Positions 28,062 through 37,430 of a DNA stretch of 64,000 nt are shown piece by piece. Numbering within the stretch: position 1 is the first letter of the stretch; each line of letters starts with the position of its first letter. Under the pieces are notes generated by a model. The model worked only from the letters and a program-made list of their open reading frames with translations, was not told the origin of the DNA and made no database searches. This DNA is from an uncultured Hyphomicrobiales bacterium (lineage in GTDB: Bacteria > Pseudomonadota > Alphaproteobacteria > Rhizobiales > TMED25), in assembly GCA_905181735.1 (NCBI GenBank), contig CAJIYR010000003.1, positions 62,001 through 126,000 on the forward strand, written 5' to 3'. The translations under genes were made by a program, and so were the position numbers.

Positions 28062-29045
28062 ATGGGTTATATAAAAGACGGAAAATGGATCGATCAATGG
28101 TATAATACTAAAGCAACAAATGGTCGGTATATCAGAAAACCTTCAACATTTAGAAATTGGATTACTAAAGACGGTAACCCAGGACCAACAGGTGCAGGGG
28201 GATTCATAGCAGAGAAAGATCGGTATCATTTATATGTATCTCTTGCTTGCCCTTGGGCTCATAGAGCTCTTATATATAGAGCCGTAAAAGGCTTAGAAAA
28301 TATTATTACAATTTCATCAGTAAATGCACTAATGAAATCTAAAGGCTGGACGTTTGAAAAAGGTTTAGGGGTTATACCGGATAAGATAAATAACAAAAAG
28401 TACTTATATGAAATCTACTTGCAAGTAGATCCATCATATGAAGGAAGGTCAACGGTTCCCATACTATGGGATAAAAAGAAATCGACCATAGTTAATAATG
28501 AATCTGCTGATATAATAAGGATGCTTAACTCATCGTTCGATGATGTGGATGCTTTAGAGGGGGACTATTATCCAATAGAATACAGATCAAAAATAGATAA
28601 AATGAATGATTATATATATAATAATATTAATAACGGCGTTTATAAATCTGGATTCTCAACAACGCAAGATGCTTACGATGAAGCGGTTACAATACTTTTT
28701 AATGGCCTAGATTACTTGGAAGATATTTTATCAAAGAATAGATACTTGCTAGGTAATGTTATTACAGAATCGGACTGGCGGTTGGTGCCAACATTATTTA
28801 GATTTGATAGTGTTTATCACGGGCATTTTAAATGTAATAAGAAGAAATTAAGTGAATATCCAAATCTTTCAGGGTATACCAGAGAACTTTACCAGTTTCC
28901 TGGAGTTAAAGAAACTGTTGATATTGAATACAGTAAATTACACTATTACGGTAGTCATGAAACAATTAATCCTCATGGGATTATAGCTCACGGACCAGAT
29001 GTAGATTTTTCATTAAAGCATGATAGAGACTTAATTTGTAAATAG
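28062..29045 (+). CDS. yqjG: Glutathionyl-hydroquinone reductase (YqjG/ECM4-type GST)
   Basis: A 327-aa Xi-class glutathione transferase that removes glutathione from glutathionyl-hydroquinones. The catalytic cysteine is Cys63 in LACPWAHR, the same position as in E. coli YqjG, and the N-terminal GRYIRKPSTFRNWI and the GRSTVPILWDK segment are characteristic. The C-terminal all-helical domain contains TESDWRLVPTLFRFD. An AGGA site precedes the ATG. msrA follows 22 nt later, so both may belong to a thiol/redox repair unit. Confidence 0.93.
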   Translation: MGYIKDGKWIDQWYNTKATNGRYIRKPSTFRNWITKDGNPGPTGAGGFIAEKDRYHLYVSLACPWAHRALIYRAVKGLENIITISSVNALMKSKGWTFEKGLGVIPDKINNKKYLYEIYLQVDPSYEGRSTVPILWDKKKSTIVNNESADIIRMLNSSFDDVDALEGDYYPIEYRSKIDKMNDYIYNNINNGVYKSGFSTTQDAYDEAVTILFNGLDYLEDILSKNRYLLGNVITESDWRLVPTLFRFDSVYHGHFKCNKKKLSEYPNLSGYTRELYQFPGVKETVDIEYSKLHYYGSHETINPHGIIAHGPDVDFSLKHDRDLICK

Positions 29046-29067
29046 AGAATAATAAGGATTAAGCGTT

Positions 29068-29520
29068 ATGGAAAAAATACTCTTTGGTGCTGGCTGTTTT
29101 TGGCATGTAGAAAAAATATTCTTTAATACAAAAGGAGTAAGCGCAACGTCTGTTGGCTACGCAGGCGGACAAAGCGAAAACCCAACATATAAAGAGGTGT
29201 GTTACGGGCTAACGGGACATGCAGAAGTTGTTAAAGTAGAATTTAACGAAGACGATATATCAGTTGAAAAATTATTAAATGTATTTTGGGAAATTCATGA
29301 CCCTACGCAAGTAAATAGACAAGGACCTGATATAGGATCCCAATACAGGTCATGTATTTTTAGCGTTAATGAAAATCATTTAAATATAATTAGAAATATA
29401 ATTATCAATATTGAAAATACAAAAAGATACCAACTTCCGATTGCTACAATTCTCTATGAAGAAGAAAATTTTTGGTTAGCTGAAGAATATCATCAAAAAT
29501 ATTTAATAAAAAACTATTGA
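29068..29520 (+). CDS. msrA: Peptide methionine sulfoxide reductase MsrA, short form
   Basis: A 150-aa repair enzyme for methionine-S-sulfoxide. The catalytic Cys10 is in GAGCFW, with the substrate-pocket GHAEVV and the IGSQYRS block. The protein ends at HQKYLIKNY, lacking the C-terminal extension that carries resolving cysteines in E. coli MsrA; other cysteines present are in KEVCYG and YRSCIF. AAGGAT precedes the ATG. It lies between the glutathionyl-hydroquinone reductase and a phosphodiesterase gene. Confidence 0.94.
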   Translation: MEKILFGAGCFWHVEKIFFNTKGVSATSVGYAGGQSENPTYKEVCYGLTGHAEVVKVEFNEDDISVEKLLNVFWEIHDPTQVNRQGPDIGSQYRSCIFSVNENHLNIIRNIIINIENTKRYQLPIATILYEEENFWLAEEYHQKYLIKNY

Positions 29521-29545
29521 TTTTAAACGCTACTAGAGAACATAA

Positions 29546-30469
29546 ATGTTAAAATATACTATATCACATATATCAGATCTCCATTTACCAATTATAAAAA
29601 CACCAAAATACAAAGAATTATTTAATAAACGTATCATTGGATTTATTAATTGGCATCTTAATAGAAAAAATAATCATAACGATAATATAATTAAAGACCT
29701 TATAAATGATTTAAAAAAACAAGGTAGTGATCATTTGATTGTCAGCGGTGATCTAATAAATTTATCCTTAGAAGACGAATATATCAATGCTTCTAAAATA
29801 TTAAAAAAAATTAGTATTCCAGAGAATATATCTGTTGTTCCAGGAAATCATGATTCTTATATAAAAATAGATTTTGATAAATCAATTTTTCATTGGAAAG
29901 ACCATATTGGGACCGACACGGTATTATTAAATTATTTTAAGTCAAAGAAAAACCCCTTCCCTTATCTCAAAATTAGAAATGATATTGCATTGATTGGATT
30001 GTCCAGTGCCATACCCACTATGCCATTTATGTGTTATGGTAAGATTGGAAAAGATCAATTAAAAAACCTAGAAGATATATTAATTTATCTATCTAAAAAA
30101 AATTATTTTAAGATATTAATTCTTCATCACCCAATCCACAAAATTGGTCCTTTTAATTACAAAGGTCTTTTAGATAATAATGAACTTATTAAATTATTAG
30201 ATGATTACAATATTGAATTATTACTTCACGGTCATCTTCATAGAGATTCTATAACGTACCTTAAAACAAAAAATTCAATTATTCCATGCTTTGGAACACC
30301 TTCAAGCTCTAAAATTAACAAGAAAGAAAAACAAACCTCTTATAACAAATATGAAATCTACAAAATAAATGATAAATGGAACTTTAACGCTTACCGGCGC
30401 GTGTATAGAAGTGACACAAATAAATTTACGCAAGAAAAAATAAACCTGAATGAGATAAAAATAAAATGA
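29546..30469 (+). CDS. Calcineurin-like metallophosphoesterase, CpdA-type
   Basis: A 307-aa dinuclear metallophosphoesterase. All five metal-site blocks are present: ISDLHLP near residue 9, VSGDLI, VPGNHD, LHHP and LHGHLHRD. This layout matches the class III cyclic-nucleotide phosphodiesterase (CpdA) group, but members also act on phospholipid heads or other phosphodiesters. No signal peptide or membrane helix is obvious. Its stop overlaps the start of the following MFS gene (ATGA). Confidence 0.88.
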   Translation: MLKYTISHISDLHLPIIKTPKYKELFNKRIIGFINWHLNRKNNHNDNIIKDLINDLKKQGSDHLIVSGDLINLSLEDEYINASKILKKISIPENISVVPGNHDSYIKIDFDKSIFHWKDHIGTDTVLLNYFKSKKNPFPYLKIRNDIALIGLSSAIPTMPFMCYGKIGKDQLKNLEDILIYLSKKNYFKILILHHPIHKIGPFNYKGLLDNNELIKLLDDYNIELLLHGHLHRDSITYLKTKNSIIPCFGTPSSSKINKKEKQTSYNKYEIYKINDKWNFNAYRRVYRSDTNKFTQEKINLNEIKIK

Positions 30470-31680
30470 GAATAAGCTCTTTGCATGTAAAAATAATATC
30501 AGGTGGAATTATATTAGCGATAGCTGTTGGCATAAGACAATCGTTCGGTCTTTTCCTAGAGCCTATAAGTTTAGATCTCAATCTAGGGCGAGAGAGCTTT
30601 GCCCTTACTATTGGTCTTGTAAATTTATTATGGGGTGTTTGTGCTCCCTTTACTGGGGCAATTTCTGATAGATATGGTACAGCTAAAGTAGTATTAACTG
30701 GTGCTATATTTTATTCCATAGGTCTTTACCTAATAGCAATGGCAGACAATGAAACAAACCTGCTATTTGGAGGGATATTAGTTGGAATAGGATTATCTGG
30801 ACTTGGTTTTACTGTAATACTTGGAGCTATAGGTCGTGCTGTACCAAAAAATAAAAGAGGAACGGCACTTGGATTAGCGTCTATGGGAGGGTCAATTGGC
30901 ATGTTCGCCGCAATACCAATGGCAGGAAAATTAATTCAAGACTATAGCTGGTCTATAGCTCTATTAACCATGGTTATTCTGGCATCAATAATTGTACCTT
31001 TTGCTTATGGTATGAGAGGTAAATCTATAACACAGCCAAGGAATGAACAGGTTGAGAATTCTCAATCTATTATGGAGGCTTTAAAGGAAGCTATGACTCA
31101 TAGAAATTTCATACTTTTAACAATAGGATTCTTTATTTGCGGTTTTCATGTGAACTTTATTGTAACCCATTTACCAGCATATTTATCAGACCTATCCTTT
31201 GATTCCTCTGTTGCCACAACTGCCCTTGCTTTAGTTGGCTTAGCAAATATATTTGGTGTTATCATAGCTGGAAAAATTGGCGATCATATGGAAAAGAGCA
31301 AGGCACTTGTTTATTTTTATTCATTAAGATCTATAGTTTTCATAATCTATGTCGCCCTTCCAATCACACCTATTTCCACACTGATATTTACATTCACCTT
31401 AGGATTGCTCTGGCTTGGAACCGTACCTCTTACAAGCGGATTAGTGGCTGCGTTCTTTGGAGTCCGTTATATGTCCATGTTATATGGTATTGTTTTTCTA
31501 AGCCATCAAATTGGGGGCTTTACTAGTTCTTGGCTAGGCGGTTACCTTTATGATATTTCTGGTAATTATAACCTAATGTGGGGAATTTCTATTTTTCTTG
31601 GTTTATTTGCTGCATCAATACACTATCCTATCAGAGAGCGTGCGGTTACAAGAGAAGTACAATCAACCCAGTCGATATAA
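30466..31680 (+). CDS. Major facilitator superfamily transporter
   Basis: A 404-aa, 12-helix carrier. The loop 2-3 motif reads GAISDRYG, an equivalent in the second half is GKIGDHMEK, and glycine-rich helices (GLASMGGSIGMF) are typical of the monocarboxylate/oxalate-formate type branch. It overlaps the upstream phosphodiesterase gene by four bases. Its 3' end overlaps the opposing amidohydrolase gene by 18 nt. Substrate is unknown; an organic anion is the best guess. Confidence 0.85.
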   Translation: MRISSLHVKIISGGIILAIAVGIRQSFGLFLEPISLDLNLGRESFALTIGLVNLLWGVCAPFTGAISDRYGTAKVVLTGAIFYSIGLYLIAMADNETNLLFGGILVGIGLSGLGFTVILGAIGRAVPKNKRGTALGLASMGGSIGMFAAIPMAGKLIQDYSWSIALLTMVILASIIVPFAYGMRGKSITQPRNEQVENSQSIMEALKEAMTHRNFILLTIGFFICGFHVNFIVTHLPAYLSDLSFDSSVATTALALVGLANIFGVIIAGKIGDHMEKSKALVYFYSLRSIVFIIYVALPITPISTLIFTFTLGLLWLGTVPLTSGLVAAFFGVRYMSMLYGIVFLSHQIGGFTSSWLGGYLYDISGNYNLMWGISIFLGLFAASIHYPIRERAVTREVQSTQSI

Positions 31681-32553
31681 TTTTTCAGCAGTGTTATAGA
31701 ATATATTTTTTTTATCTATTAATTGTAGATCTTTAGTTGCATCTTTATATGAATTAATTAACTCTCCATAGTTACACCATATTTTTTCAATTGGAAAATT
31801 AGAGCCAAATAAACAACGATTAGAGCTGAAAATACTTAAAACAGATTCAACAATGAACTTTATATGACTAGTATCATTTTTATGAATGAATGTTCCTAGA
31901 CCTGATAGCTTTATATATATATTCGAAATTGGAGCCAACTTTCTCATAAAATTAAGCCATCTCTCTGTACCCTCTTTGGTGTCATCATGAGGCATACCAG
32001 CATGTTGTAAAATAAAATTAATTTCAGGAAATCTATTTGCAAGTATAATTGCCTGATCAACCTGATTTTCAAATATTTGCAGTTCAAAAACTAACTGATT
32101 TTTTGCTAAAAATTCTAAATTCTTATTAAAAACCTTATCCTCCATAATATTATCTCGTGAGGCGAACGCATAATCTTTATTTTTATGCCAATGAAGTTGC
32201 ATGCGAATGCCTCTTGTTAGAGGGTAGGCAAGTAATTTTTCTAACATATTATTAGCTTTGGGGTCTAATAAATCACAAAATCCAATAAAAGCAGAAGGCC
32301 ATCCAGATGCATTGAAGCATTCGTCTATATATAACGCTTCTTCTTCGCATTTATCTTCAGGCCAATTACATTGAATATACACTGATTTAACAACATCATA
32401 AGGGATCACATCGTCAATATATTCGTCTATAGAATAATCTTTTTTAATAGCTGTGTAATCACCAAATATTCTTGGTTGTAATTCACCATTTAACCAATCT
32501 AGGTCTTTTTTCATCCACACATGATGATGTGAATCAATTACTGGAAATTCCAT
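31663..32553 (-). CDS. Amidohydrolase family 2 protein, lactonase-like (COG3618)
   Basis: A 296-aa TIM-barrel metallohydrolase. The metal-binding HxH is His9-His11 in DSHHHVW; further blocks are GIRMQLHW, ILQHAGMPH and CLFGSNFPIEK. This is the COG3618 branch that contains L-fuconolactonase, rhamnonolactonase and 4-sulfomuconolactonase, so lactone hydrolysis is the most likely chemistry. It is the last gene of a possible six-gene minus-strand unit with the MATE pump, lipoyl protein, E1 subunits and Gfo/Idh dehydrogenase. Exact substrate unknown. Confidence 0.85.
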   Translation of the reverse strand: MEFPVIDSHHHVWMKKDLDWLNGELQPRIFGDYTAIKKDYSIDEYIDDVIPYDVVKSVYIQCNWPEDKCEEEALYIDECFNASGWPSAFIGFCDLLDPKANNMLEKLLAYPLTRGIRMQLHWHKNKDYAFASRDNIMEDKVFNKNLEFLAKNQLVFELQIFENQVDQAIILANRFPEINFILQHAGMPHDDTKEGTERWLNFMRKLAPISNIYIKLSGLGTFIHKNDTSHIKFIVESVLSIFSSNRCLFGSNFPIEKIWCNYGELINSYKDATKDLQLIDKKNIFYNTAEKLYRLG

Positions 32554-32575
32554 TAAATAAATACTCCATAAGAAA

Positions 32576-33955
32576 TTATAATCTAACTATTGGCTTTGAA
32601 GAAATCATATAAAAACGTGGGACCAATAGCAATAACGAAATAAATATTCCAGAACCTAAGCCATACCACAATCCAATTATACCATATTCCAGATTAACCG
32701 ATAAGTAGTATGCTATAGGTAATCCTATTAACCAGAAAGCTATTGATTGCATAACACAAGGCATCCAAACATCTCCAGTTCCTCTCAATGCACCTAATGT
32801 AACCGCCATCATTCCATCAAATACTGCCAAACAACCAATTATGATTAAAACTTGAGCAGTAAGATTAATTATTTCTATATCAATAAAAAATATTCTTGCA
32901 ATAGTCTCCGGATAAAATACAGCAAAAAATGTAAATGGTAACGTTAAAAAAGCTGCAACAATTAGACCAACAAATCCTGAAACTTGAGTATTTTTAATAT
33001 TCTGCATACCTACAGCTTTACCTACCCTTATGGATGTAGCCCCTGCCATGCCAATAGCCAGCATATACACAAGACTCATTATAGTAAAACATGCCTGGTG
33101 GGCAGCTAATGCATTTGTTCCGAATAATCCTGCTATAAAAACCATAACCCCAAAAGCTACGCTTTCAACAGCCTGCGTAAAAGACATGGGTAATGATATT
33201 TTTCTAAATTTTTTCGTAATTGGATCGTTTATGGATATTAATTGTTTAATCCACATATTTAATGGCACAATAATATTATATTTATTTTTATTTTTATTTG
33301 ACATCCAGATTAAATAAATAAATGCCGCCAAGAAAACAGCCCATCTTATGGAAGAAGATACTAAAACAGCTTCGTAAGCTCCACCTAAATTAAAATAATT
33401 ACCCCACGATAAAACAAAGATACCATTTAAGATTATGTTCAATCCATTGGCTACCAACATAATACACATAGCCACTTTAGGGTAACCTAGAGATTCTAGG
33501 ATTAAATTTGTTGACACAAACAACAACATTCCAGGTATTCCAAACGCAAAAACGATTGCAACTTTTGCGCCTTCTTTCGATACAACAGCATCTTGCCCTG
33601 TAATAAGAAATAATTGTTCAACATAAAGCGTGCAAATAATTGCAATAATTGAAAAAATTATACTATGTAATAAACTTACTCTCCATACCCCACCTATTTG
33701 ATGTATATTATTCGAACCAACTGCTTGTGATGATAGAACAACAGTAGCTTGCAATGCGCCGATAGAAATAATCATTAAAGTTAATCCAGGAGCCAAACCA
33801 ATACCCAAATAAGCAAGCTCATCTGCGCCTGCCCAGCCCGTCATCATCGCGTCTATCGTTACCATTAAGAGTATTGATGTACGTGCTACTATAATCGGGA
33901 AACCTAATTTAATAGTTTCTTGAAAATGCCCAAATAGAAAGTTTAAATTAAACAA
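32576..33955 (-). CDS. MATE family efflux transporter
   Basis: A 459-aa, 12-helix Na+ or H+ antiporter of the MatE/NorM family. Two homologous halves are visible, with DAMMTGWAGADELAYLG in helix 1-2 and GLFGTNALAAHQACF in the second half, and the GALRGTGDVW signature late in the protein. No ATG fits the N-terminus; TTG 33955 preceded by AGGA with a six-base gap is the likely start. It lies 22 nt upstream of the amidohydrolase gene. The exported compound is unknown. Confidence 0.88.
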   Translation of the reverse strand: MFNLNFLFGHFQETIKLGFPIIVARTSILLMVTIDAMMTGWAGADELAYLGIGLAPGLTLMIISIGALQATVVLSSQAVGSNNIHQIGGVWRVSLLHSIIFSIIAIICTLYVEQLFLITGQDAVVSKEGAKVAIVFAFGIPGMLLFVSTNLILESLGYPKVAMCIMLVANGLNIILNGIFVLSWGNYFNLGGAYEAVLVSSSIRWAVFLAAFIYLIWMSNKNKNKYNIIVPLNMWIKQLISINDPITKKFRKISLPMSFTQAVESVAFGVMVFIAGLFGTNALAAHQACFTIMSLVYMLAIGMAGATSIRVGKAVGMQNIKNTQVSGFVGLIVAAFLTLPFTFFAVFYPETIARIFFIDIEIINLTAQVLIIIGCLAVFDGMMAVTLGALRGTGDVWMPCVMQSIAFWLIGLPIAYYLSVNLEYGIIGLWYGLGSGIFISLLLLVPRFYMISSKPIVRL

Positions 33956-34047
33956 AAGAAGTCCTAACTAATCATTAAATGATTGTTTGTTTCTTGTTAT
34001 CCAATACCTTAGATAAAGAAAAAGAAAATTAAAAAAATAATATATAA

Positions 34048-34284
34048 TTATTCTTTAACAATACAGATAGGGTCTCCAACAGTAACGTCTTCTCCATCTT
34101 TAGCTAATATTTCTTCCAATGTACCTGATATTGGAGCTTCAATCTCAGCAGTAGTTTTATCAGTTTCTAGCGCATATAACTTGTCACCTTCTAAAAATTT
34201 CTTACCAGGCTTAACAAACCATTCTACTATTGTTCCTTCTTCCATATTCATACCGACTCGCGGTAACTTCAATATTGTGCTCAT
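34048..34284 (-). CDS. Stand-alone lipoyl carrier domain of a 2-oxoacid dehydrogenase complex
   Basis: A 78-aa single biotinyl/lipoyl-type domain. The modified lysine is Lys43 in ETDKTT, in the middle of the two-sheet fold (MNMEEGTIVEWFVKPG before it, APISGTLEEIL after it). It corresponds to the N-terminal domain of an E2 subunit, but the stop codon falls right after it, with no peripheral-subunit-binding or acyltransferase domain. It follows the E1 beta gene by 24 nt and has its own AAGGATA ribosome site, so it is a deliberate separate gene. Confidence 0.9.
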   Translation of the reverse strand: MSTILKLPRVGMNMEEGTIVEWFVKPGKKFLEGDKLYALETDKTTAEIEAPISGTLEEILAKDGEDVTVGDPICIVKE

Positions 34285-34308
34285 TAATGTTATCCTTAAA
34301 TTTCTTTA

Positions 34309-35271
34309 TTAAATTAATTCTCTAACTGTATTCACAATATTTTCAACATTTGGAATAACTTGGTCTTCTAGAATTGGAGAATAAGGAATAGCCAAATTAT
34401 CAACCGTTACTCTTTTTACAGGAGATTTTAAGCTATTAAACGCCTTGTCAGCAGCTATTGCTGCAATATGACTCGCAGCACTGCATACATCTCTTGCCTC
34501 ATCAACAATTACAAGTCTACCTGTTTTCTTTACCGAGTTAATTATAGTTTCTTCATCTATCGGTAACAAAGATAAAAGGTCAATTACCTCAGCATGAATT
34601 CCTATTTTTTCAAGCACCAAGGAAGCTTCGACAGCCTTTAAAACCATGGGGCCAATCGCAACAATAGTTATATCATTCCCCTCTCTTAATATTTCTGCCT
34701 TACCAATTGGTAAAATAAAATCATCATCAGGAACCTCTTCAGGCTTTCCGCTACTCCCTGCGGTTAAATAAAATACTGGATTATCATCTCGAATTGCAGC
34801 TTTTAATAGACCTTTTGCACTTCTTGCGCTTGAAGGCACAACTACTTTGATTCCACCTAAATTCATTAACGCGGGATAAGGAGTGTCAGAATGCTGGGCA
34901 GCAGCAGAACGCCCCCCACCTATCACGGCCATGTAGACAATTGGAAGAGTAATTTGTCCTCCTGTCATATACTTTAATTTCGCTGCTTGATTTGCAATAG
35001 AATCAAAGCCTGTGTAAATAAAATTACCATACAATAAATGACATATTGGTCTATAACCAGCCGCAGCAGCTCCAACTGCCATGCCTGTCATTATGTTTTC
35101 GCAGATAGGAGTATCCCTAACCCTATCTTTTCCAAAACGTTCCTGTAATCCAGTGGTTTGACCTAAAAGCGATATACCAGCATCTTCACCATATAAAATT
35201 ACTTTTTTATCTCTATCCATCTCTTCTATAAGAGCTGAATTAATTGCAGGCATCATTCTCATTCTAGACAT
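34309..35271 (-). CDS. 2-oxoacid dehydrogenase E1 beta subunit, AcoB/PdhB-like
   Basis: A 320-aa subunit that completes the thiamine diphosphate site of a branched-chain or acetoin/pyruvate dehydrogenase E1. Blocks seen are LYGEDAG near residue 25, GRFGKDRV-like QERFGKDRVRDTPI, GGGRSAAAQHSD, and the C-terminal transketolase domain with VIDLLSLLPIDEETI. GAGGAG precedes the ATG. It follows the alpha subunit by 13 nt. Family members use acetoin, pyruvate or branched 2-oxoacids; the substrate here is not determined. Confidence 0.92.
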   Translation of the reverse strand: MSRMRMMPAINSALIEEMDRDKKVILYGEDAGISLLGQTTGLQERFGKDRVRDTPICENIMTGMAVGAAAAGYRPICHLLYGNFIYTGFDSIANQAAKLKYMTGGQITLPIVYMAVIGGGRSAAAQHSDTPYPALMNLGGIKVVVPSSARSAKGLLKAAIRDDNPVFYLTAGSSGKPEEVPDDDFILPIGKAEILREGNDITIVAIGPMVLKAVEASLVLEKIGIHAEVIDLLSLLPIDEETIINSVKKTGRLVIVDEARDVCSAASHIAAIAADKAFNSLKSPVKRVTVDNLAIPYSPILEDQVIPNVENIVNTVRELI

Positions 35272-35284
35272 AGTACAAACTCCT

Positions 35285-36286
35285 CTATGCTATCATATTA
35301 TTAAAAGCGCTACTTAGATCAGGCAAAGGGCTATTCACAGCGAAAGATACAGATTCTTTTACTACAGAATCTACCTCATTATTCAAAGCCTCAGTTTTTT
35401 GATTATCAATGATAGAATTATCAAATAAATATTGTTCAAACCTTAGCAAAGGATCCTTATCATTTGCCAACCATTTATTGACCTCATCTTGGTCACGATA
35501 TGTCCTAGACAAAAAAGAATATTCGAATTCAACATGCCCTCTTTGCCTATATGTATGAGCTTCTATAAACGTTGGACCTTGATTGTTCCTTGCTCGTAAG
35601 ACGGCCTGTGCAGATGCTTGCCACATTTCTATAAAATTATTCCCATCAACTTCTAAAGTTGGAATTCCAAAAGGCTTAGCACGATCAACTATTTTGCCAG
35701 AAGTTACCTCGCTAGTATGAGTAAATTCTGAATATTGATTATTCTCACAAACAAAGATAAGAGGTAATTTCCACAAAGAAGAAACGTTCATTGCCTCCAT
35801 TAAAACACCCTGATTTGCAGCACCATCACCAAAAAATACTACTGAGACTTTATTTTTTTTATCCATAGAAGCAGCTAAAGCTGCACCTATAGCCAATCCC
35901 ATACCACCTCCAACTACGCCATTGGCTCCCATGATTCCTTTCTTGAAATCAGCCACATGCATAGAGCCCCCTTTTCCATTGCATATACCGGTTGCCTTCC
36001 CGTATATTTCAGCCATCATTGTATTAACATCACCACCTTTTGCAATAAAATGTCCATGTCCACGGTGTGTGCTTGATATCCAATCATCTTCAGTTAGATG
36101 ATCACACATGCTTACTGCAATAGCCTCTTGTCCAATGTAGAGGTGCACAGCTCCGGGAAATGCACCTTCTTTTGTTGCGCTACTCAAATGCTCTTCACAT
36201 TTTCTAATAAGCAACATTTTTTTATATAACTCTACCAGTTTTTCGTCAGAAAGATTATCTAAAGTATTATGCTTATTAACATTCAT
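35285..36286 (-). CDS. 2-oxoacid dehydrogenase E1 alpha subunit, AcoA/PdhA-like
   Basis: A 333-aa thiamine diphosphate-binding subunit. The cofactor motif GDG-x2-N is at 153-158, preceded by GKGGSMHVAD and GANGVVGGGMGLAIGAA and followed by the phosphorylation-loop equivalent TYRQRGHVEFE. Lengths of alpha and beta match heterotetrameric E1 of the PDH/acetoin type. It forms a run with the Gfo/Idh gene 17 nt upstream, E1 beta and the lone lipoyl protein, which should carry the acyl group it generates. Confidence 0.93.
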   Translation of the reverse strand: MNVNKHNTLDNLSDEKLVELYKKMLLIRKCEEHLSSATKEGAFPGAVHLYIGQEAIAVSMCDHLTEDDWISSTHRGHGHFIAKGGDVNTMMAEIYGKATGICNGKGGSMHVADFKKGIMGANGVVGGGMGLAIGAALAASMDKKNKVSVVFFGDGAANQGVLMEAMNVSSLWKLPLIFVCENNQYSEFTHTSEVTSGKIVDRAKPFGIPTLEVDGNNFIEMWQASAQAVLRARNNQGPTFIEAHTYRQRGHVEFEYSFLSRTYRDQDEVNKWLANDKDPLLRFEQYLFDNSIIDNQKTEALNNEVDSVVKESVSFAVNSPLPDLSSAFNNMIA

Positions 36287-36303
36287 GATTACCCCCTATT
36301 CAT

Positions 36304-37296
36304 CTAACTTATATGTACAATTTCTTCTGTATTTGCGGATTCAATAATTGCATCCAGAATTTCAATATTCGATATAATTTCATGAATCTTTATTCTATAT
36401 TCACATTTACCATTTATTGCATCGGCCCATTCTTCAAAATTCATTTTAACTGTATTAACAACCGCATATTCTTTGGTAGTTCTTTTTCCATTATGATCAC
36501 AGAATACTAATTCAGCGGGATCATCAAAATCAACATTAGATATCTCCCTTACCTCTACCCAACCCTTCTCGCCAAATATTGTAAATCTTCCATAAAATGG
36601 AGTTGAAATTAGTACAGCCATAGTTGCTGTTATGTTATTTTTAAACCTAATATTGACTGATAAAGTATCCTTTTTCGGATGGGAAAATACCATAGATCCT
36701 GACTTTGCAAACACTTCACTAGCTGAACCAACAAAAGATACAAAGAAATCTGTAAGATGGATTCCTAATGCCGTCATTCCACCTGCAGGAGCTGAATTAG
36801 GATCAAGCCTCCAATTATCTTTATCAATCTTTGTAAACAAATCATGGCTAAAATTGCTTTCCAAGTGAAGTATCTTACCAAGAATGTTTTTCTGAAGCAT
36901 ATCCTTTACTTCAATCATCGCCGGTTCCCATCTTCGCTCATGCCCTAAACCTAATATTATTCCTGCTTCATCGCAAGCTTTAGCCATTTTTCTTGCACTT
37001 TCAATACTTAAAGCCAGAGGTTTCTCGCAAAAAACCTGTTTCCCTTTTTTAGCTGCATTTACAACTTGTTCTTCATGATATTTATTCGGAGTAGCTAATA
37101 TAACAGCATCTATATTATTATTATTAATCACTTCATCAAAATTTTTTGACACGTCAACATTATGTTTTATAAAAAAATCTGAGGATTGATCTGCATAAGG
37201 ATCAACGCCATGAGTTATGTTTATCTTTTTACTATTAGAAAGACATTCTATAATTTGTTTTCCCCACCAACCAAGGCCAATAACTGCTGCTCTCAT
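36304..37296 (-). CDS. Gfo/Idh/MocA family oxidoreductase
   Basis: A 330-aa NAD(P)-dependent dehydrogenase. The Rossmann loop VIGLGWWGKQI starts at residue 5, the conserved EKP is in FCEKPLALS, and the C-terminal alpha/beta domain follows. Members oxidise hydroxyls of sugars, inositols and related rings. I start at ATG 37296 (MRAAVIGLG) because GGGGGAG stands seven bases before it; an ATG 15 nt upstream would absorb that site. It heads the E1/lipoyl run on the minus strand. Confidence 0.9.
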   Translation of the reverse strand: MRAAVIGLGWWGKQIIECLSNSKKINITHGVDPYADQSSDFFIKHNVDVSKNFDEVINNNNIDAVILATPNKYHEEQVVNAAKKGKQVFCEKPLALSIESARKMAKACDEAGIILGLGHERRWEPAMIEVKDMLQKNILGKILHLESNFSHDLFTKIDKDNWRLDPNSAPAGGMTALGIHLTDFFVSFVGSASEVFAKSGSMVFSHPKKDTLSVNIRFKNNITATMAVLISTPFYGRFTIFGEKGWVEVREISNVDFDDPAELVFCDHNGKRTTKEYAVVNTVKMNFEEWADAINGKCEYRIKIHEIISNIEILDAIIESANTEEIVHIS

Positions 37297-37430
37297 TAAA
37301 ATCTCCCCCATGTATAATTTAACTTTATTATATAGTGCTATTTTATCTATATTAAAAAAATATACTAGTTATTATAAAATAATAAATCTATATTTATTAT
37401 AGTCAGCCTATAAATGAGAGAAAAAGTAAA

